From Treponema sp. (GTDB lineage: Bacteria > Spirochaetota > Spirochaetia > Treponematales > Treponemataceae): a stretch of DNA of 64,000 nucleotides. Position numbers and translations under genes: made by a program. A model generated the notes under the pieces. That model made no database searches, had not been told where the DNA came from, and worked only from the letters and a program-made list of their open reading frames with translations. Positions 33,387 through 43,425 of this stretch are shown piece by piece; the stretch's first letter is position 1; the number at the start of each line of letters is the position of its first letter. The stretch lies in contig JAILIC010000029.1 in assembly GCA_024695475.1 (NCBI GenBank), forward strand, positions 1 through 64,000. The letters are read 5' to 3'.

Positions 33387-35249
33387 TTATTTAGTCACAC
33401 GAACTGGCTTTACATTTGGTGTTCGACCATCTGATGAACTAGGTATTGTAATTTCACCACTCTTAATCTTTGCTATAGTAGCCGGATCATTATATGTTGA
33501 TGGTAAACCTACAATTTTCCAGTTATGATCACAACGAGGCTTTAACTCGCCCTTCAGATTTTCCTGTGTATATTTAACAATCAAATCACGACAAGTAGCG
33601 GTCAAAGGCATCTCATTATAACTGTCAAAATATATATCATTCATTGTTACCCAATGATTTGACAACAATGTACCAAAACGATAATTGTTTACGGCCAATT
33701 TGTAGGTAGCGTTTGGATCAACAGGTTTTCCTTTAATTTTTGCATTAACAATACGAGATCCACTTGGTTTACTCAAATCGATTTCATAATCAATACCTGC
33801 CAACATATCATAATTATATGCTCTAAAATCATGATTAAACGTAATAGTTACATCACCTTCCTGAGAAGTCTGGAAATAGCCAACTGTCCACTCCATGTAA
33901 GCAAGCAAGTTTTTACCAGTAATATTGGTACCCATCAAGGTATTATCATATTTATAGATAAAAGCAACATCCTTACGCTTAAAGTCACCAGCCTTTAATG
34001 TCTGATCAAAGTTAAACAATGCAGCAGTAGAGATTTCTGCCTTTGCATAATACATCTGTACTTCATTGATCAAGTCCATCAAAGCAGTATCTTCTACTTG
34101 TGCACGAGGCATTGTAGTTACATTGTCTGCACCAGTGATAAAGTCTGTACCCTCTGGGATAAAGTTTGCCGCAACCTTGCCAACGACAGAGTTAGCATTT
34201 TCTTTTGCCTTATCATCAACCCACTTGAATTTATCAAGAACAGCCTGAGATGAAGCAAGATTTTTGGTAGGAATATTTTCAGCAGAAATGTCTGTGATTT
34301 TCCATGCGCCATTTTCTTTTTTGAGGTTGAATTTGGTAAATGCAACATGTGAACCGTATTTTCCAGGTTCCAAAACCCATGTATCATTTACTTTTTCGCA
34401 GTAGAGTGCATGTTCATGACCAGCAATGATTACATCCAGTTCAGGAATTGCCTGTGCAATCTGGAATGCACCAGTTTTTCCTTCCTGATCATATTCACCC
34501 TGACGGCTGATATGTACTGCAGCAACTAAAATATCATACTGACCTTCGATTTCCTTTACTGTTTTTTTCATTGATTCAATAGGATCAGTAAAGTCCAGAT
34601 TCTGGAAATGCTCAGGAGCAGAAGCTTCCCATGTAGAAACATGAGGTGCTGTACTACCAATTACTGCTACTTTAACACCGTCAATATCAAAAATCTGATA
34701 TGGGAGAATATATGGCTTTCCGCTATCTGCATATGAAATATTTGAACAAACAACGCGACCTTCAAAGTTCTTAAAGTTTCGCTGCAAGAAATCAAGACCA
34801 AAATTAAACTCGTGGTTACCAGGAACCCATACATCATAGCCAAGGAAATTAAGAGCCTGAATCATCGGATGTGTATCCATGTCAACGAACAATTCAGCAC
34901 TATTGTCCTGCATAGAGTCACCGATATCTATGAGCAAAGTATCAGGGTACTCAGACTTAATCTTCTGTACAACAGTATCAGTCAAAGCAAAACCTGCATC
35001 ATTGTCAGGAGCATCAATAGCATATTCCCATGGATAAATACGACCATGCATATCAGATGTTGCGGCGATTGAAATAACAGCAGTATCACCAGAGCCAGCT
35101 TTTCCCTTGGTTACTATACCGCTTTTTTCGTAAGAAAAAGAATTAACTACTTTTTTAGCAGCTTTGTCTTTCTTACCTCCTGCAAATGCAAATGACACAA
35201 GACTTGTACACAACAATGCAAGTGCCATTTTTTGTACCGTTCTTTTCAT
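33387..35249 (-). CDS. Secreted 5'-nucleotidase / 2',3'-cyclic phosphodiesterase
   Basis: 620 residues with a signal peptide ending SFAFA (about residue 23) and a lysine-rich mature start. The metallophosphatase domain has ATSDMHGR, DIGDSMQDN, PGNHEFNFG and AGHEHA, all metal ligands. The 5'-nucleotidase C-terminal domain (about 360-590) has AALFNFDQTLKAGDFKR-type and ITGKNLLAYMEW substrate loops. It salvages nucleosides from extracytoplasmic nucleotides. GAGGAGG precedes the ATG. Upstream YibE/F and CDF genes are on the same strand. Confidence 0.92.
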   Translation of the reverse strand: MKRTVQKMALALLCTSLVSFAFAGGKKDKAAKKVVNSFSYEKSGIVTKGKAGSGDTAVISIAATSDMHGRIYPWEYAIDAPDNDAGFALTDTVVQKIKSEYPDTLLIDIGDSMQDNSAELFVDMDTHPMIQALNFLGYDVWVPGNHEFNFGLDFLQRNFKNFEGRVVCSNISYADSGKPYILPYQIFDIDGVKVAVIGSTAPHVSTWEASAPEHFQNLDFTDPIESMKKTVKEIEGQYDILVAAVHISRQGEYDQEGKTGAFQIAQAIPELDVIIAGHEHALYCEKVNDTWVLEPGKYGSHVAFTKFNLKKENGAWKITDISAENIPTKNLASSQAVLDKFKWVDDKAKENANSVVGKVAANFIPEGTDFITGADNVTTMPRAQVEDTALMDLINEVQMYYAKAEISTAALFNFDQTLKAGDFKRKDVAFIYKYDNTLMGTNITGKNLLAYMEWTVGYFQTSQEGDVTITFNHDFRAYNYDMLAGIDYEIDLSKPSGSRIVNAKIKGKPVDPNATYKLAVNNYRFGTLLSNHWVTMNDIYFDSYNEMPLTATCRDLIVKYTQENLKGELKPRCDHNWKIVGLPSTYNDPATIAKIKSGEITIPSSSDGRTPNVKPVRVTK

Positions 35250-35284
35250 AAAACCTCCTCACGTTTTATTTTATTAACGAATAT

Positions 35285-36445
35285 TTATTTTTTAGACGAA
35301 CCCTCACGTCTAAATATCATTACTGAAAGCAGTGCCGTAAAAACAACACTGGCAACCATTCCGATTGAGCCCGCCAATGCCTGCAAAATCTTTATTACAA
35401 TAATGGGAATATTAATAAACTGCGGATAATCCATATGATAGCCCCATATCATCATGGCCAATGGCAGTGATGCCCCGCAAAATGCAAGAATCAAAGTATT
35501 TGTCATCGTTCCGATAATATCCCTGCCGACAGCCATAATTGACGCAAAATACTGTTTTAGAGGCATTGCCGGATTTGCCAGATACAATTGCTCGGCACTG
35601 CTGGCAATAGATACAGCAATATCCATCGTTGCTCCCAAACACGATATCAGGATAGATACAAACAGTAGCGAAGATATCTTAAAATTACGATTTTGTGCCA
35701 AATACAACAGGCTTTCGCCTTTTTCCATATCGACACCAGAAAGGTTCATGATCTTGCCCAGAAAATAAGTCAAAAAGCCTGCAAGCAGAATACCTGCAAC
35801 CGTACCCATCGTTGCAACCATAGACTTTTTTGTAACTCCCGCAATCAGTATAAAACTGACAACACAAATTACTGCCAATGAACATATTGCCACAAACATA
35901 GGATGTGGAGTCCACATGCCAGGCACGGTAACGTACAACAGTACCACTCCGGTAAACAACAACGCAAGTAAACTCCGCAACCCCTTAAACTTACCCACAA
36001 AGATAACGAGCGCAGACAGTACTATCGCCAGCGCATATACAAACGGTGTACGATTATAGTTATAAATCCAGACAACCGGTTTATTGTTTTTATCAATACG
36101 TATAGTAAACACAGCTGACAACCCTTCATAGGCAACGGCACTGCGCAAAGAACTCAGCGTATTGGTAGATTCAAACTCCTGCCCCTGATACTCTCCCTCG
36201 TTAATGCGCACAAGTATTTTCTGATTACCAATATAGCGCCCGTCTACAAAAGGGTCTTCTTCAATATTGTTTTCGATTATTTTTAAAACGGTTCCAGATA
36301 CAAACTGCTGATTGAACATCGAGTGCTGCCGATATCCTTCAGTTATATGAGGAGCAATTAGTATAATAAACCCTATAGAAAGAAATGTAGCAATTATAGC
36401 ATAAATTTCTTTTTTTAGGTCAAACTCTTTTTTTGGTTTGAGCAT
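35285..36445 (-). CDS. YibE/F-family membrane protein
   Basis: 386 residues. One N-terminal helix (about 14-30), an extracytoplasmic domain to about 125 (with GEYQGQEFEST), then seven to eight helices. RTPFVYALAIVLSALVIFVG and the late SSAEQLYLANPAM and VGRDIIGTMTNTLILAFCG are YibE/F signatures. The family function is not established; a transport role is inferred. No ribosome site: TATACT ends 6 nt before the ATG, with TTGCAA 16 bp above it. Confidence 0.82.
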   Translation of the reverse strand: MLKPKKEFDLKKEIYAIIATFLSIGFIILIAPHITEGYRQHSMFNQQFVSGTVLKIIENNIEEDPFVDGRYIGNQKILVRINEGEYQGQEFESTNTLSSLRSAVAYEGLSAVFTIRIDKNNKPVVWIYNYNRTPFVYALAIVLSALVIFVGKFKGLRSLLALLFTGVVLLYVTVPGMWTPHPMFVAICSLAVICVVSFILIAGVTKKSMVATMGTVAGILLAGFLTYFLGKIMNLSGVDMEKGESLLYLAQNRNFKISSLLFVSILISCLGATMDIAVSIASSAEQLYLANPAMPLKQYFASIMAVGRDIIGTMTNTLILAFCGASLPLAMMIWGYHMDYPQFINIPIIVIKILQALAGSIGMVASVVFTALLSVMIFRREGSSKK

Positions 36446-36451
36446 TTTCTT

Positions 36452-36479
36452 AGTATAGTATGTTTTATATAATTTGCAA
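36452..36479 (-). promoter_or_regulatory. Promoter of YibE/F gene, leaderless type
   Basis: TTGCAA, 16 bp, TATACT (36452-36457), then 6 nt to the ATG at 36445. Confidence 0.6.
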
Positions 36480-36505
36480 TAAAAAAATCTGGATTTAATG
36501 TGATT

Positions 36506-37690
36506 CTAAGTCTCACTAAAATCAATATCCATAGCAGCATGTAATGTATACTCCGGATAGTTCTTTTTAATATCTTCACACACCTCGGTATACACTTTTG
36601 TACGGTCCCCTGCATCAAAGCTGATTACTATATCAAAGCGAATAACTTTTTCTATTTCGTTGACATAAAAACCATGGAGAGACAAAACATGTGCATGTTT
36701 AAGAGCCAGTGCAAAGATAGCATCCCGCAACTGTGCAGAGCTATCATTTTTGGTGTTTACTGAATAAATTCCGATTGCTGTCAAAATCACATGATGTTCT
36801 TCATATACTTTATGAGTAATCGCCCGGGTTAAATCATCCAAATCATTTGCAGAGTATGTATCAGGTACACCTATATGGATAGATCCATTAAAAGCGTCAG
36901 GACCATAATTATTCAAAACCAAATCATACGCACCGCTTACATCCTTAAAAGAACGCACCGTTGCCTTGATTCCCTGGATTAAATCTTTTTCAGCGCGCTC
37001 GCCAAGTACTTTTGACAAGGTTTCGCGGAGCATTTCAATACCAGCTTTTATAATAAAGACTGAAATAACCATACCCAACCATGACTCAACCGCAATTCCC
37101 TTCCATATATACAACAATGCAGCAAGCAACGTTGAAGCAGAAATAATCGCATCAAGAGTGGCATCCTCGCCAGAATTGACCAATGAGTCAGAACTCGTTT
37201 TTACACCCACTCTTTTAACAAAACGCCCCAATATCACTTTGACAATAACACCAACAGCGACAAGTATTATAGAAACTATACTATAGTTAGGGACATCAGG
37301 GTGTATAATCTTCTTAATCGACTCTGTTAGAGAAGTCACACCCGCATACAGAACAATCAGCGAAATAACCATAGCAGTTAAATACTCAATTCTTCCATAA
37401 CCAAAAGGGTGCTTACGATCCGGCTCTCTACCCGCAAGCTTTGTTCCTACAATAGTAATTAAAGAGGATGCCGCATCAGAAAGATTATTTACTGCATCAA
37501 GCACAATAGCAATGGAATGTGACATAAATCCAATACATGCTTTAAAAACTGCCAAAAACACATTTGTCACAATACCAATAATACTTGTCCTAATAACAAT
37601 CTTTTCACGTGTTTTTGTCTGTTCAAACACAGCCCCCTGCGTATCATCAGTATACATTTTTGCAATTTCCTGTAACTGAGACTCAGCCAT
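36506..37690 (-). CDS. Cation diffusion facilitator (CDF) transporter
   Basis: 394 residues: a cytoplasmic start of about 35 residues, six helices, and a C-terminal cytoplasmic domain (about 240-394) longer than in ZitB/FieF. The metal site motif in helix 2, ALDAVNNLSDAASSL, has the Asn-Asp pattern usual for Mn2+ or Fe2+-type CDFs, and HPFGYGRIEYL is the family loop. Exports divalent metal from the cytoplasm. AAGGAGG lies 7 nt before the ATG. The metal is inferred, not proven. Confidence 0.88.
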   Translation of the reverse strand: MAESQLQEIAKMYTDDTQGAVFEQTKTREKIVIRTSIIGIVTNVFLAVFKACIGFMSHSIAIVLDAVNNLSDAASSLITIVGTKLAGREPDRKHPFGYGRIEYLTAMVISLIVLYAGVTSLTESIKKIIHPDVPNYSIVSIILVAVGVIVKVILGRFVKRVGVKTSSDSLVNSGEDATLDAIISASTLLAALLYIWKGIAVESWLGMVISVFIIKAGIEMLRETLSKVLGERAEKDLIQGIKATVRSFKDVSGAYDLVLNNYGPDAFNGSIHIGVPDTYSANDLDDLTRAITHKVYEEHHVILTAIGIYSVNTKNDSSAQLRDAIFALALKHAHVLSLHGFYVNEIEKVIRFDIVISFDAGDRTKVYTEVCEDIKKNYPEYTLHAAMDIDFSET

Positions 37691-37752
37691 ACAAAATCCT
37701 CCTTACGATGTACATGAACACTTACACCTAAACCCGCATGTTATTTTATGAT

Positions 37753-39216
37753 TTAATTCTCCAAGCGCTGCTGTGACAACCAATCCATAAGACACAAATC
37801 ACCTTCATAACACATATTATTGAATACATTTACCCATACAGAGTGACCCGTATACTCATATTCTTCAGTACCACCATATACTGTTGGTATATTATCAACA
37901 TTTTCGACCCAATCAAACAAAGTGTAATGACAGTTTTTTGCACCAGACTGCACCAATCTATTATACGTTGCCATATCATATTTTACATAATCAACAGCGT
38001 TATCATTACGTGCATGAACAAACCAGATGGGCAAATCAATCAGATGGTTCAACTGCCAGTCAGCAATTTTAGTATTTAAATAATTTTCGCACAAAGGAAC
38101 CGCAGCCGCAAAGTATGACGGATACTGTATACACATATTCATTACCATATATCCTCCAGCCGAGGCTCCCATAAGGTATATACGATTACGATCTATATGA
38201 GGATGATCGCAAAGGTATTGGTCAATAGTATATTTCAACAGTTCAGTATAATAAGAAACACTTGCATAAGCCGCTTCTGTTTTTTCTTCGATTCCAGCAG
38301 AATTCACATCTTTCTTTTTACCAAAAAATGTAAACGGTGTCTTGATAAGTCGTACTACGCCATCTTTATCAACAGGTGCCCACACACGATTACCGGTAAA
38401 ATCAGTTGTTGTTGTTTCAAGCCAATTGCCAGGACATTGGGGAACAAGTACACAAAGTCCATCTGCAAAATACTGCTGAAACTCTTCTGTTATTAAACTT
38501 GTCACCTTGCATTTTAAAAGAGGAAGGTAAGGATCATTTCCTCCTTCAGCGACGGTATGGAGCCAAATCAATAACGGCTGAGTATTTTCTAACTGCGGAG
38601 GTTCCCAAGAAGCATAATGCATTGTCATTCCACCATACGAAGCCTGACACAGTGAAAATTGACCTGCAAGAGTACTAACCATACCAGAAGATTTATTCAA
38701 AGAAAGATGTAATGCCCTATTCTTAATTTTGAGTGAATACGAATCCTGCCAATGTTTGTACACCAGCTCATTCAAAAATGGATTGCACCACATATTTTCT
38801 GGCTCAACAGCCAAAGTGCAGGTAACATAATTGCTCCACAACTCGACACGATTACCTACACCATCAGAAAGATATGCATCTGTTACGATGCGTTCTCCAT
38901 GCGAAAAGTTTTTTACAATTGAACCTAGCGTATTTTTCACTTTGGGAACAACTTCTATTTCAAAATCTAAAAGATTGATATCCTGAGGGCATAATGTCCG
39001 ATTAGTATGTATTACCACTTTATCAACTGCAGGACCAAAGTCGTAACCAGTTACATACAATACATACTGATTTTCATCTGGAATACACTGTGTCTTTATT
39101 ACAAAGTATTGATCGTTCTGATACCCTGCATTTTGCGTAACCTGATTTTTATGAGAAGCGCACGAAGTATACAGCCATACTACAATGCAGATTCCTATTA
39201 CCGTTTTCAAATTCAT
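37753..39216 (-). CDS. Lipoprotein esterase of the PHB-depolymerase/acyl-hydrolase type
   Basis: 487 residues. N-terminal hydrophobic stretch ends in YTSCASH, a loose spirochaete-style lipobox with Cys 19. About 35-180 is a beta-rich domain, then an alpha/beta hydrolase: oxyanion region PLLIWLHTVAEGG, nucleophile elbow GASAGGYMVMN (about 346), acid region HARNDNAVDYV, and a late His near GHSVWVN. Likely a surface or periplasmic carboxylesterase on carbohydrate or phospholipid esters. AGGA precedes the ATG by 4 nt. Substrate not known. Confidence 0.78.
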   Translation of the reverse strand: MNLKTVIGICIVVWLYTSCASHKNQVTQNAGYQNDQYFVIKTQCIPDENQYVLYVTGYDFGPAVDKVVIHTNRTLCPQDINLLDFEIEVVPKVKNTLGSIVKNFSHGERIVTDAYLSDGVGNRVELWSNYVTCTLAVEPENMWCNPFLNELVYKHWQDSYSLKIKNRALHLSLNKSSGMVSTLAGQFSLCQASYGGMTMHYASWEPPQLENTQPLLIWLHTVAEGGNDPYLPLLKCKVTSLITEEFQQYFADGLCVLVPQCPGNWLETTTTDFTGNRVWAPVDKDGVVRLIKTPFTFFGKKKDVNSAGIEEKTEAAYASVSYYTELLKYTIDQYLCDHPHIDRNRIYLMGASAGGYMVMNMCIQYPSYFAAAVPLCENYLNTKIADWQLNHLIDLPIWFVHARNDNAVDYVKYDMATYNRLVQSGAKNCHYTLFDWVENVDNIPTVYGGTEEYEYTGHSVWVNVFNNMCYEGDLCLMDWLSQQRLEN

Positions 39217-39318
39217 ACTTTCCTACTGACAGTTTTTTATCATACTCTAGAATTGTAAATCGCTCAATGATTCTTTTATCCTTACAAATCTGACATACTT
39301 ACACATACTTACAAAACA

Positions 39319-39347
39319 TTGAAAATCTAACCACATTCAGGTATAAT
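39319..39347 (+). promoter_or_regulatory. Sigma70 promoter of DUF2804 operon
   Basis: TTGAAA (39319-39324), 17 bp, TATAAT (39342-39347). Confidence 0.82.
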
Positions 39348-39373
39348 GATATAAAAGTATTTTCGAGGGGATT

Positions 39374-40444
39374 TTGTATACCAGAGACCTAACAGAGCCT
39401 CCTTTTAAACCAATCAAAAAAGGAAAGCCGGCTTTTGGAAACTACAAAGGGGCACCACAATTTTTAGATATAAAAGGGATAGAAGCTCCTTTTATTAATA
39501 TACCCCTTCCATCGGTTATAGCCCGTTTTGCAATCCGAAGCCATCTCAGTTTTATTTTCTCAATTCAAAATTACATTGGATCGGTTGAATTCTTTGACTC
39601 CAAGCTTTTTGGATATGCTGAAGTTGTCATTTGGAATATGAAAACCAATACCAAATTGGCATATCATGTCTATACTGGTCCACGTAGAAGACTTATCCCT
39701 ATTAAACTGACAAATGCCATCTGTGCAAGTTTTAGAAAAACACGCTACATACGTATTGGCTGGGATAAACGATACAATCGCATTTCCTTGCTTTTTAATG
39801 TAAAGGGCGACTCCATCCGACCAAATGCCAATGGGGCACTCATAGGTAAATTTAACGCACCTGATACAGCCGAAATGACTATTATCGCTCCATCACCTAC
39901 CATGAGACGTTGCTCAGCAACTTGGACAACAGTATTTTCTATACATGGGGCTATCACTCTAGAGGGAACCCAAAACACCGATCCAAAACACATGACAGAT
40001 GATGATGGTCTTGCGGTGCTCTCAATGTATCGAAATTATTACAAGCTCCACAATAAAACAACACAAATTACAGGATTAGGAATTATAGATTCTAAAAAAA
40101 TTGAGTTTAGAATAGTAACATCTACCCTCGATGCTGCCGATACTAGTAAATATAATACGAATGCGCTCTTTGTAGATGGAGAAATAACCACATTGCCCCA
40201 AATCTATATCACCCATCCTTTTGGTATAACAAAAAAATGGGTAATACAAGATACAGACAGTATGGTCGATTTAGAGTTTACCCCGTTGTCTGATAATGCC
40301 CGCATGATGAACGCTATTATTATCAGCACTTCGTATCATATGATATATGGTACCTTCAACGGCATATTACTCACCAACGCAGGTGAAAAAATAACACTCA
40401 AAAATTTTCCAGGAATTATCAAAGAGACGTTGCTTCGGCTGTAA
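39374..40444 (+). CDS. DUF2804-family protein
   Basis: 356 residues. The C-terminal half matches DUF2804 by pattern: NALFVDGEITTLPQIYI (about 268), then WVIQDTDSMVDLEFTPL (about 293), then HMIYGTFNGILLTNAGE. The family is widespread and uncharacterised. No signal peptide or helix. The only plausible start is TTG at 39374, 3 nt after GAGGGG, an unusually short spacing; the first in-frame Met is about 90 residues in and would cut off conserved sequence. It is co-transcribed with the next gene, 26 nt away. Confidence 0.75.
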   Translation: MYTRDLTEPPFKPIKKGKPAFGNYKGAPQFLDIKGIEAPFINIPLPSVIARFAIRSHLSFIFSIQNYIGSVEFFDSKLFGYAEVVIWNMKTNTKLAYHVYTGPRRRLIPIKLTNAICASFRKTRYIRIGWDKRYNRISLLFNVKGDSIRPNANGALIGKFNAPDTAEMTIIAPSPTMRRCSATWTTVFSIHGAITLEGTQNTDPKHMTDDDGLAVLSMYRNYYKLHNKTTQITGLGIIDSKKIEFRIVTSTLDAADTSKYNTNALFVDGEITTLPQIYITHPFGITKKWVIQDTDSMVDLEFTPLSDNARMMNAIIISTSYHMIYGTFNGILLTNAGEKITLKNFPGIIKETLLRL

Positions 40445-40470
40445 TTTCATTCTCAAGAGGAGATATACCC

Positions 40471-42519
40471 ATGAGTGATTTTAATCAACAAAAGCACAAT
40501 ACAGCTATTTATGAACCAGGTACCCTTGACCATACCAGAAAAAATATTGGTGCAATTAATGAAGAAGAAGCAAAACGTATGACAAAAATTCTTGGTGGTC
40601 AAATCTTTACCGAGAAGTCAACACCTATAAACACTGCCAATTTGCCTAAACCACCAATTAAACATCACGTAAAAGGCTCAACTCCTAAAACTCAGGAATC
40701 AAGAAGCACCTCTTCTCATACAAGTTCTTCAGCATCCACCACTAGCAGCTCTATTTCAAAGGGAATATCACTTCCTTCCCTTAACCCAAAAACAGAGATG
40801 AATATTGACAGGTTAATGATGTCATATGAGTATGGTATCAAACCAAATTACGGTCTTTTTAATTTTGTAAAAAAATTCCAAAAAAATGGCTATGATAGAG
40901 TCAGTCCCGACTTTGTCAGCACAACACTCAGCAGACATATCGATCACCTGCAAGCATTTATAACACTCATAACGTCGCTTATAGAGCTTGCACCAAAAAT
41001 GTACAAGAATAAGATTCAAAAAGACGATGATTTGAAGTTTAGATTTTTACGCAGAATTTCTTCTTGGTCAGTCAGACAGCTCAAAGTACTCTATCTAGAT
41101 ATTGCAAACAACGCAGGAAACACTTCAATTGCAGACCTGATTCCGTTTATCCGCGAAATATATGGAATGCTTATTCAAATCTATTACTTAGGACTGACTA
41201 AAGTATCGCAAACCCTAAAAGACGTATATACCGATCAGATTCAATATCCTGAAGCTGATAAAAAAAAGGTCGGTTCTCTTGCACGTCAATGTGTCAGTGA
41301 ATGGGGGTATCTTTATAATGAAGTCATAAAAGGTCTATACCCCCTTCTGATGCGTATGACCAGTACCACGTATCAGGTTTTTCCTAACTTTTTTACAACA
41401 AATGCAAAACAAATACTCTCGTTTCTCAACAAAAACAAATTTGATCTCATTCTCGAAGATAGAGAAGTTGAAGATGCAGAAAAAACTATAGATAAAATAG
41501 CCAGTGTAGAAGAGCCAAAAGAGGAAGAAGAAGAGAAGAAAAAGGAAGAATCTAAAAATGGATCTCTAACAAATATGGAATTGGTAAAAGCAGGGTTATC
41601 ACTGCTCAACACACTCTTTCCTGAAGCTGGATTCAATAAGTTGGATAAGTATCCAGACCTGTACCCGTATTTTCAGCCAATGTTTGATTTTGATGATGGC
41701 TTTAACCTGCTCGATCCCGAAAACCCACTTCAAACTACGATTGTTTTAATTCGCATAATTGAAGATTTATTCCACGGATGTCGAAACATCAATTTTACAG
41801 AAGATGGCGCCACCTCCAGTACAGCTGACAAAAAAGGTGACAAAATCAGTTCTGTCATGAATGACTGGTCTATATACCAGGAATTTTTATTTGAAAAAAG
41901 CTATGCAAAAACACTTGTTGACTTTGTTAATGAGCTGTATTCACAATCAGACTTTGCTTATAGTCAGTTTGGTAAAAAGACATTAAACAACTTACTGTGG
42001 CATACTCGTTTCCACTATCTGCCGCTCTTTAAGTTTGAAAAGTTAACTCTAGAACGCCCAAATCGTGACAACTCCCATATTCCACTCTATTTTAGAACAC
42101 GGTTTATGGTAGAAGCATTCAACGAAATAGCAAAAGATATTGACCGTGCAGCAAAATCAAAGGCACCGCTAACCAGCATGACAAATCCTTGGGATCACTA
42201 TCGATTTGATATTGCAAATCCAATATCAGAACGTCTTGATGTACTCCTTGCTGCCAAACGATATGGCGAAAACATGACCGCCACTAATGCCAATTTAGTA
42301 AAATATACCCTTTGTATTATTGCAGTTCTTGATTGGTGGATAAACGATCCTAACAGCCCTGCATACCAAGCTAATCCTATGAAAATTTATCGTATTTCAC
42401 CATCCGACAACACTCCAGTTTTTTCTGTTCCTGTAAGAGAAGACCAGAAAAAACTCTTTGCTAATAATTTAAAGGCAATGGCACAAAAAAAACTTGCACA
42501 GAACAAGGCCACAAACTAG
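40471..42519 (+). CDS. Large unrecognised cytoplasmic protein, possibly spirochaete-specific
   Basis: 682 residues, no signal peptide and no clear membrane helix. Residues about 70-105 are a serine/threonine-rich linker; about 345-370 is an acidic Glu/Lys low-complexity segment. The rest is helix-rich, with aromatic-rich stretches such as NLLWHTRFHYLPLF (about 510). The central part (about 110-340) and C-terminal part (about 375-660) look like two globular units. No family or catalytic motif recognised. GAGGAG lies 8 nt before the ATG. It shares a promoter with the DUF2804 gene. Confidence 0.75.
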   Translation: MSDFNQQKHNTAIYEPGTLDHTRKNIGAINEEEAKRMTKILGGQIFTEKSTPINTANLPKPPIKHHVKGSTPKTQESRSTSSHTSSSASTTSSSISKGISLPSLNPKTEMNIDRLMMSYEYGIKPNYGLFNFVKKFQKNGYDRVSPDFVSTTLSRHIDHLQAFITLITSLIELAPKMYKNKIQKDDDLKFRFLRRISSWSVRQLKVLYLDIANNAGNTSIADLIPFIREIYGMLIQIYYLGLTKVSQTLKDVYTDQIQYPEADKKKVGSLARQCVSEWGYLYNEVIKGLYPLLMRMTSTTYQVFPNFFTTNAKQILSFLNKNKFDLILEDREVEDAEKTIDKIASVEEPKEEEEEKKKEESKNGSLTNMELVKAGLSLLNTLFPEAGFNKLDKYPDLYPYFQPMFDFDDGFNLLDPENPLQTTIVLIRIIEDLFHGCRNINFTEDGATSSTADKKGDKISSVMNDWSIYQEFLFEKSYAKTLVDFVNELYSQSDFAYSQFGKKTLNNLLWHTRFHYLPLFKFEKLTLERPNRDNSHIPLYFRTRFMVEAFNEIAKDIDRAAKSKAPLTSMTNPWDHYRFDIANPISERLDVLLAAKRYGENMTATNANLVKYTLCIIAVLDWWINDPNSPAYQANPMKIYRISPSDNTPVFSVPVREDQKKLFANNLKAMAQKKLAQNKATN

Positions 42520-42547
42520 TACAGACTCTTACTACCATCTACCCTTT

Positions 42548-43114
42548 TTATTGCTCGTTAGGAATATCGTCAGACACCGCTTCAACAGAAATAACAATAG
42601 GAGCGGTTTTGACAGTATAAATAATAAGAGATAATGCACACAGTACCAAAATTACACCTGCAATTCGGATAAAGGTGATACCAAAATCAGCAGGAAATAA
42701 AAACAGTATGACAGCACAGAATAACGTAATCAAAACTTCGATAATATACTGATGTACCTGCTGACCGCTCTGCTTCAACACTGATACAGCATGAACTTCC
42801 AGTACTGCTGCAACCAGAAGATATGCAGCCAATATATACATCATAGCAGTCCACATCACCTCGGCAACAAACAAGGGTAGACATACAGCAAGCAAGCCTA
42901 TTACAATACCACCCACCCCACGAACAGTCATATCACGCTTAAAAAAGCTATCATCAATCAATGAACGAGTTACAATAAGATTTACCACACCAGAGATAAC
43001 AGTTATCGAACCTAACAGAATGACAACAAATTTAATAAAAACAGCAGGGACAATAAGCATCACAAGTCCCAGTATCAGAGCCAAAATACCTGTAATTATA
43101 TTTGTTTTATTCAT
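42548..43114 (-). CDS. HdeD-like (DUF308) membrane protein
   Basis: 188 residues with six hydrophobic helices in three pairs, as in HdeD/DUF308. GILALILGLVMLIVPA and GGIVIGLLAVCLPLF are the repeated Gly-rich hairpins. HdeD is linked to acid stress in enterobacteria; that role is not shown for spirochaetes. GGGAGGAAG lies before the ATG; a TTCAAA-17-TATTAT promoter is visible at about 43130-43160. Confidence 0.8.
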   Translation of the reverse strand: MNKTNIITGILALILGLVMLIVPAVFIKFVVILLGSITVISGVVNLIVTRSLIDDSFFKRDMTVRGVGGIVIGLLAVCLPLFVAEVMWTAMMYILAAYLLVAAVLEVHAVSVLKQSGQQVHQYIIEVLITLFCAVILFLFPADFGITFIRIAGVILVLCALSLIIYTVKTAPIVISVEAVSDDIPNEQ

Positions 43115-43230
43115 ACTTCCTCCCTTTTTATACTATAATACAATGATTATTAGGATTTTTGAATACAGCTTAGCTATAGTCAAGGCACACTAACGCTTAA
43201 AGCCTTGACTCTGTCGCTTTTCAGATTGAT

Positions 43231-43334
43231 AAAAAAAAGCCTAGGTAATCTACGGCACCGTTATCATCAACATACCGTTGCTGTCTTCCGACTCTGGCGG
43301 GGTTTTGTAGCGATAACGTGCATAGCACCTAGGC
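43231..43334 (-). ncRNA. ffs: Signal recognition particle RNA (4.5S type)
   Basis: Long hairpin of about 100 nt: GCCTAGGT pairs with ACCTAGGC at the ends and GTTATC with GATAAC inside. The tip is CAGA-GTC-GGAA-GAC-AGCA, which matches the SRP helix 8 layout (CAGG-UCC-GGAA-GGA-AGCA) including the GGAA tetraloop and the conserved AGCA of the symmetric loop. A T8 tract follows, making the last stem a terminator. It begins 4 nt after tRNA-Ser(GGA). Confidence 0.85.
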
Positions 43335-43338
43335 ATAT

Positions 43339-43425
43339 CGGAAAGAGGGGGATTCGAACCCCCGATAGACTTTCGCCTATGCATCCCTTCCAAGGATGTA
43401 CCTTAAACCACTCGGACATCTTTCC
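43339..43425 (-). tRNA. tRNA-Ser (GGA)
   Basis: Acceptor GGAAAGA/TCTTTCC, anticodon loop TTGGAAG, long variable arm, discriminator G. No encoded CCA. The ffs hairpin starts 4 nt downstream. Confidence 0.95.
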
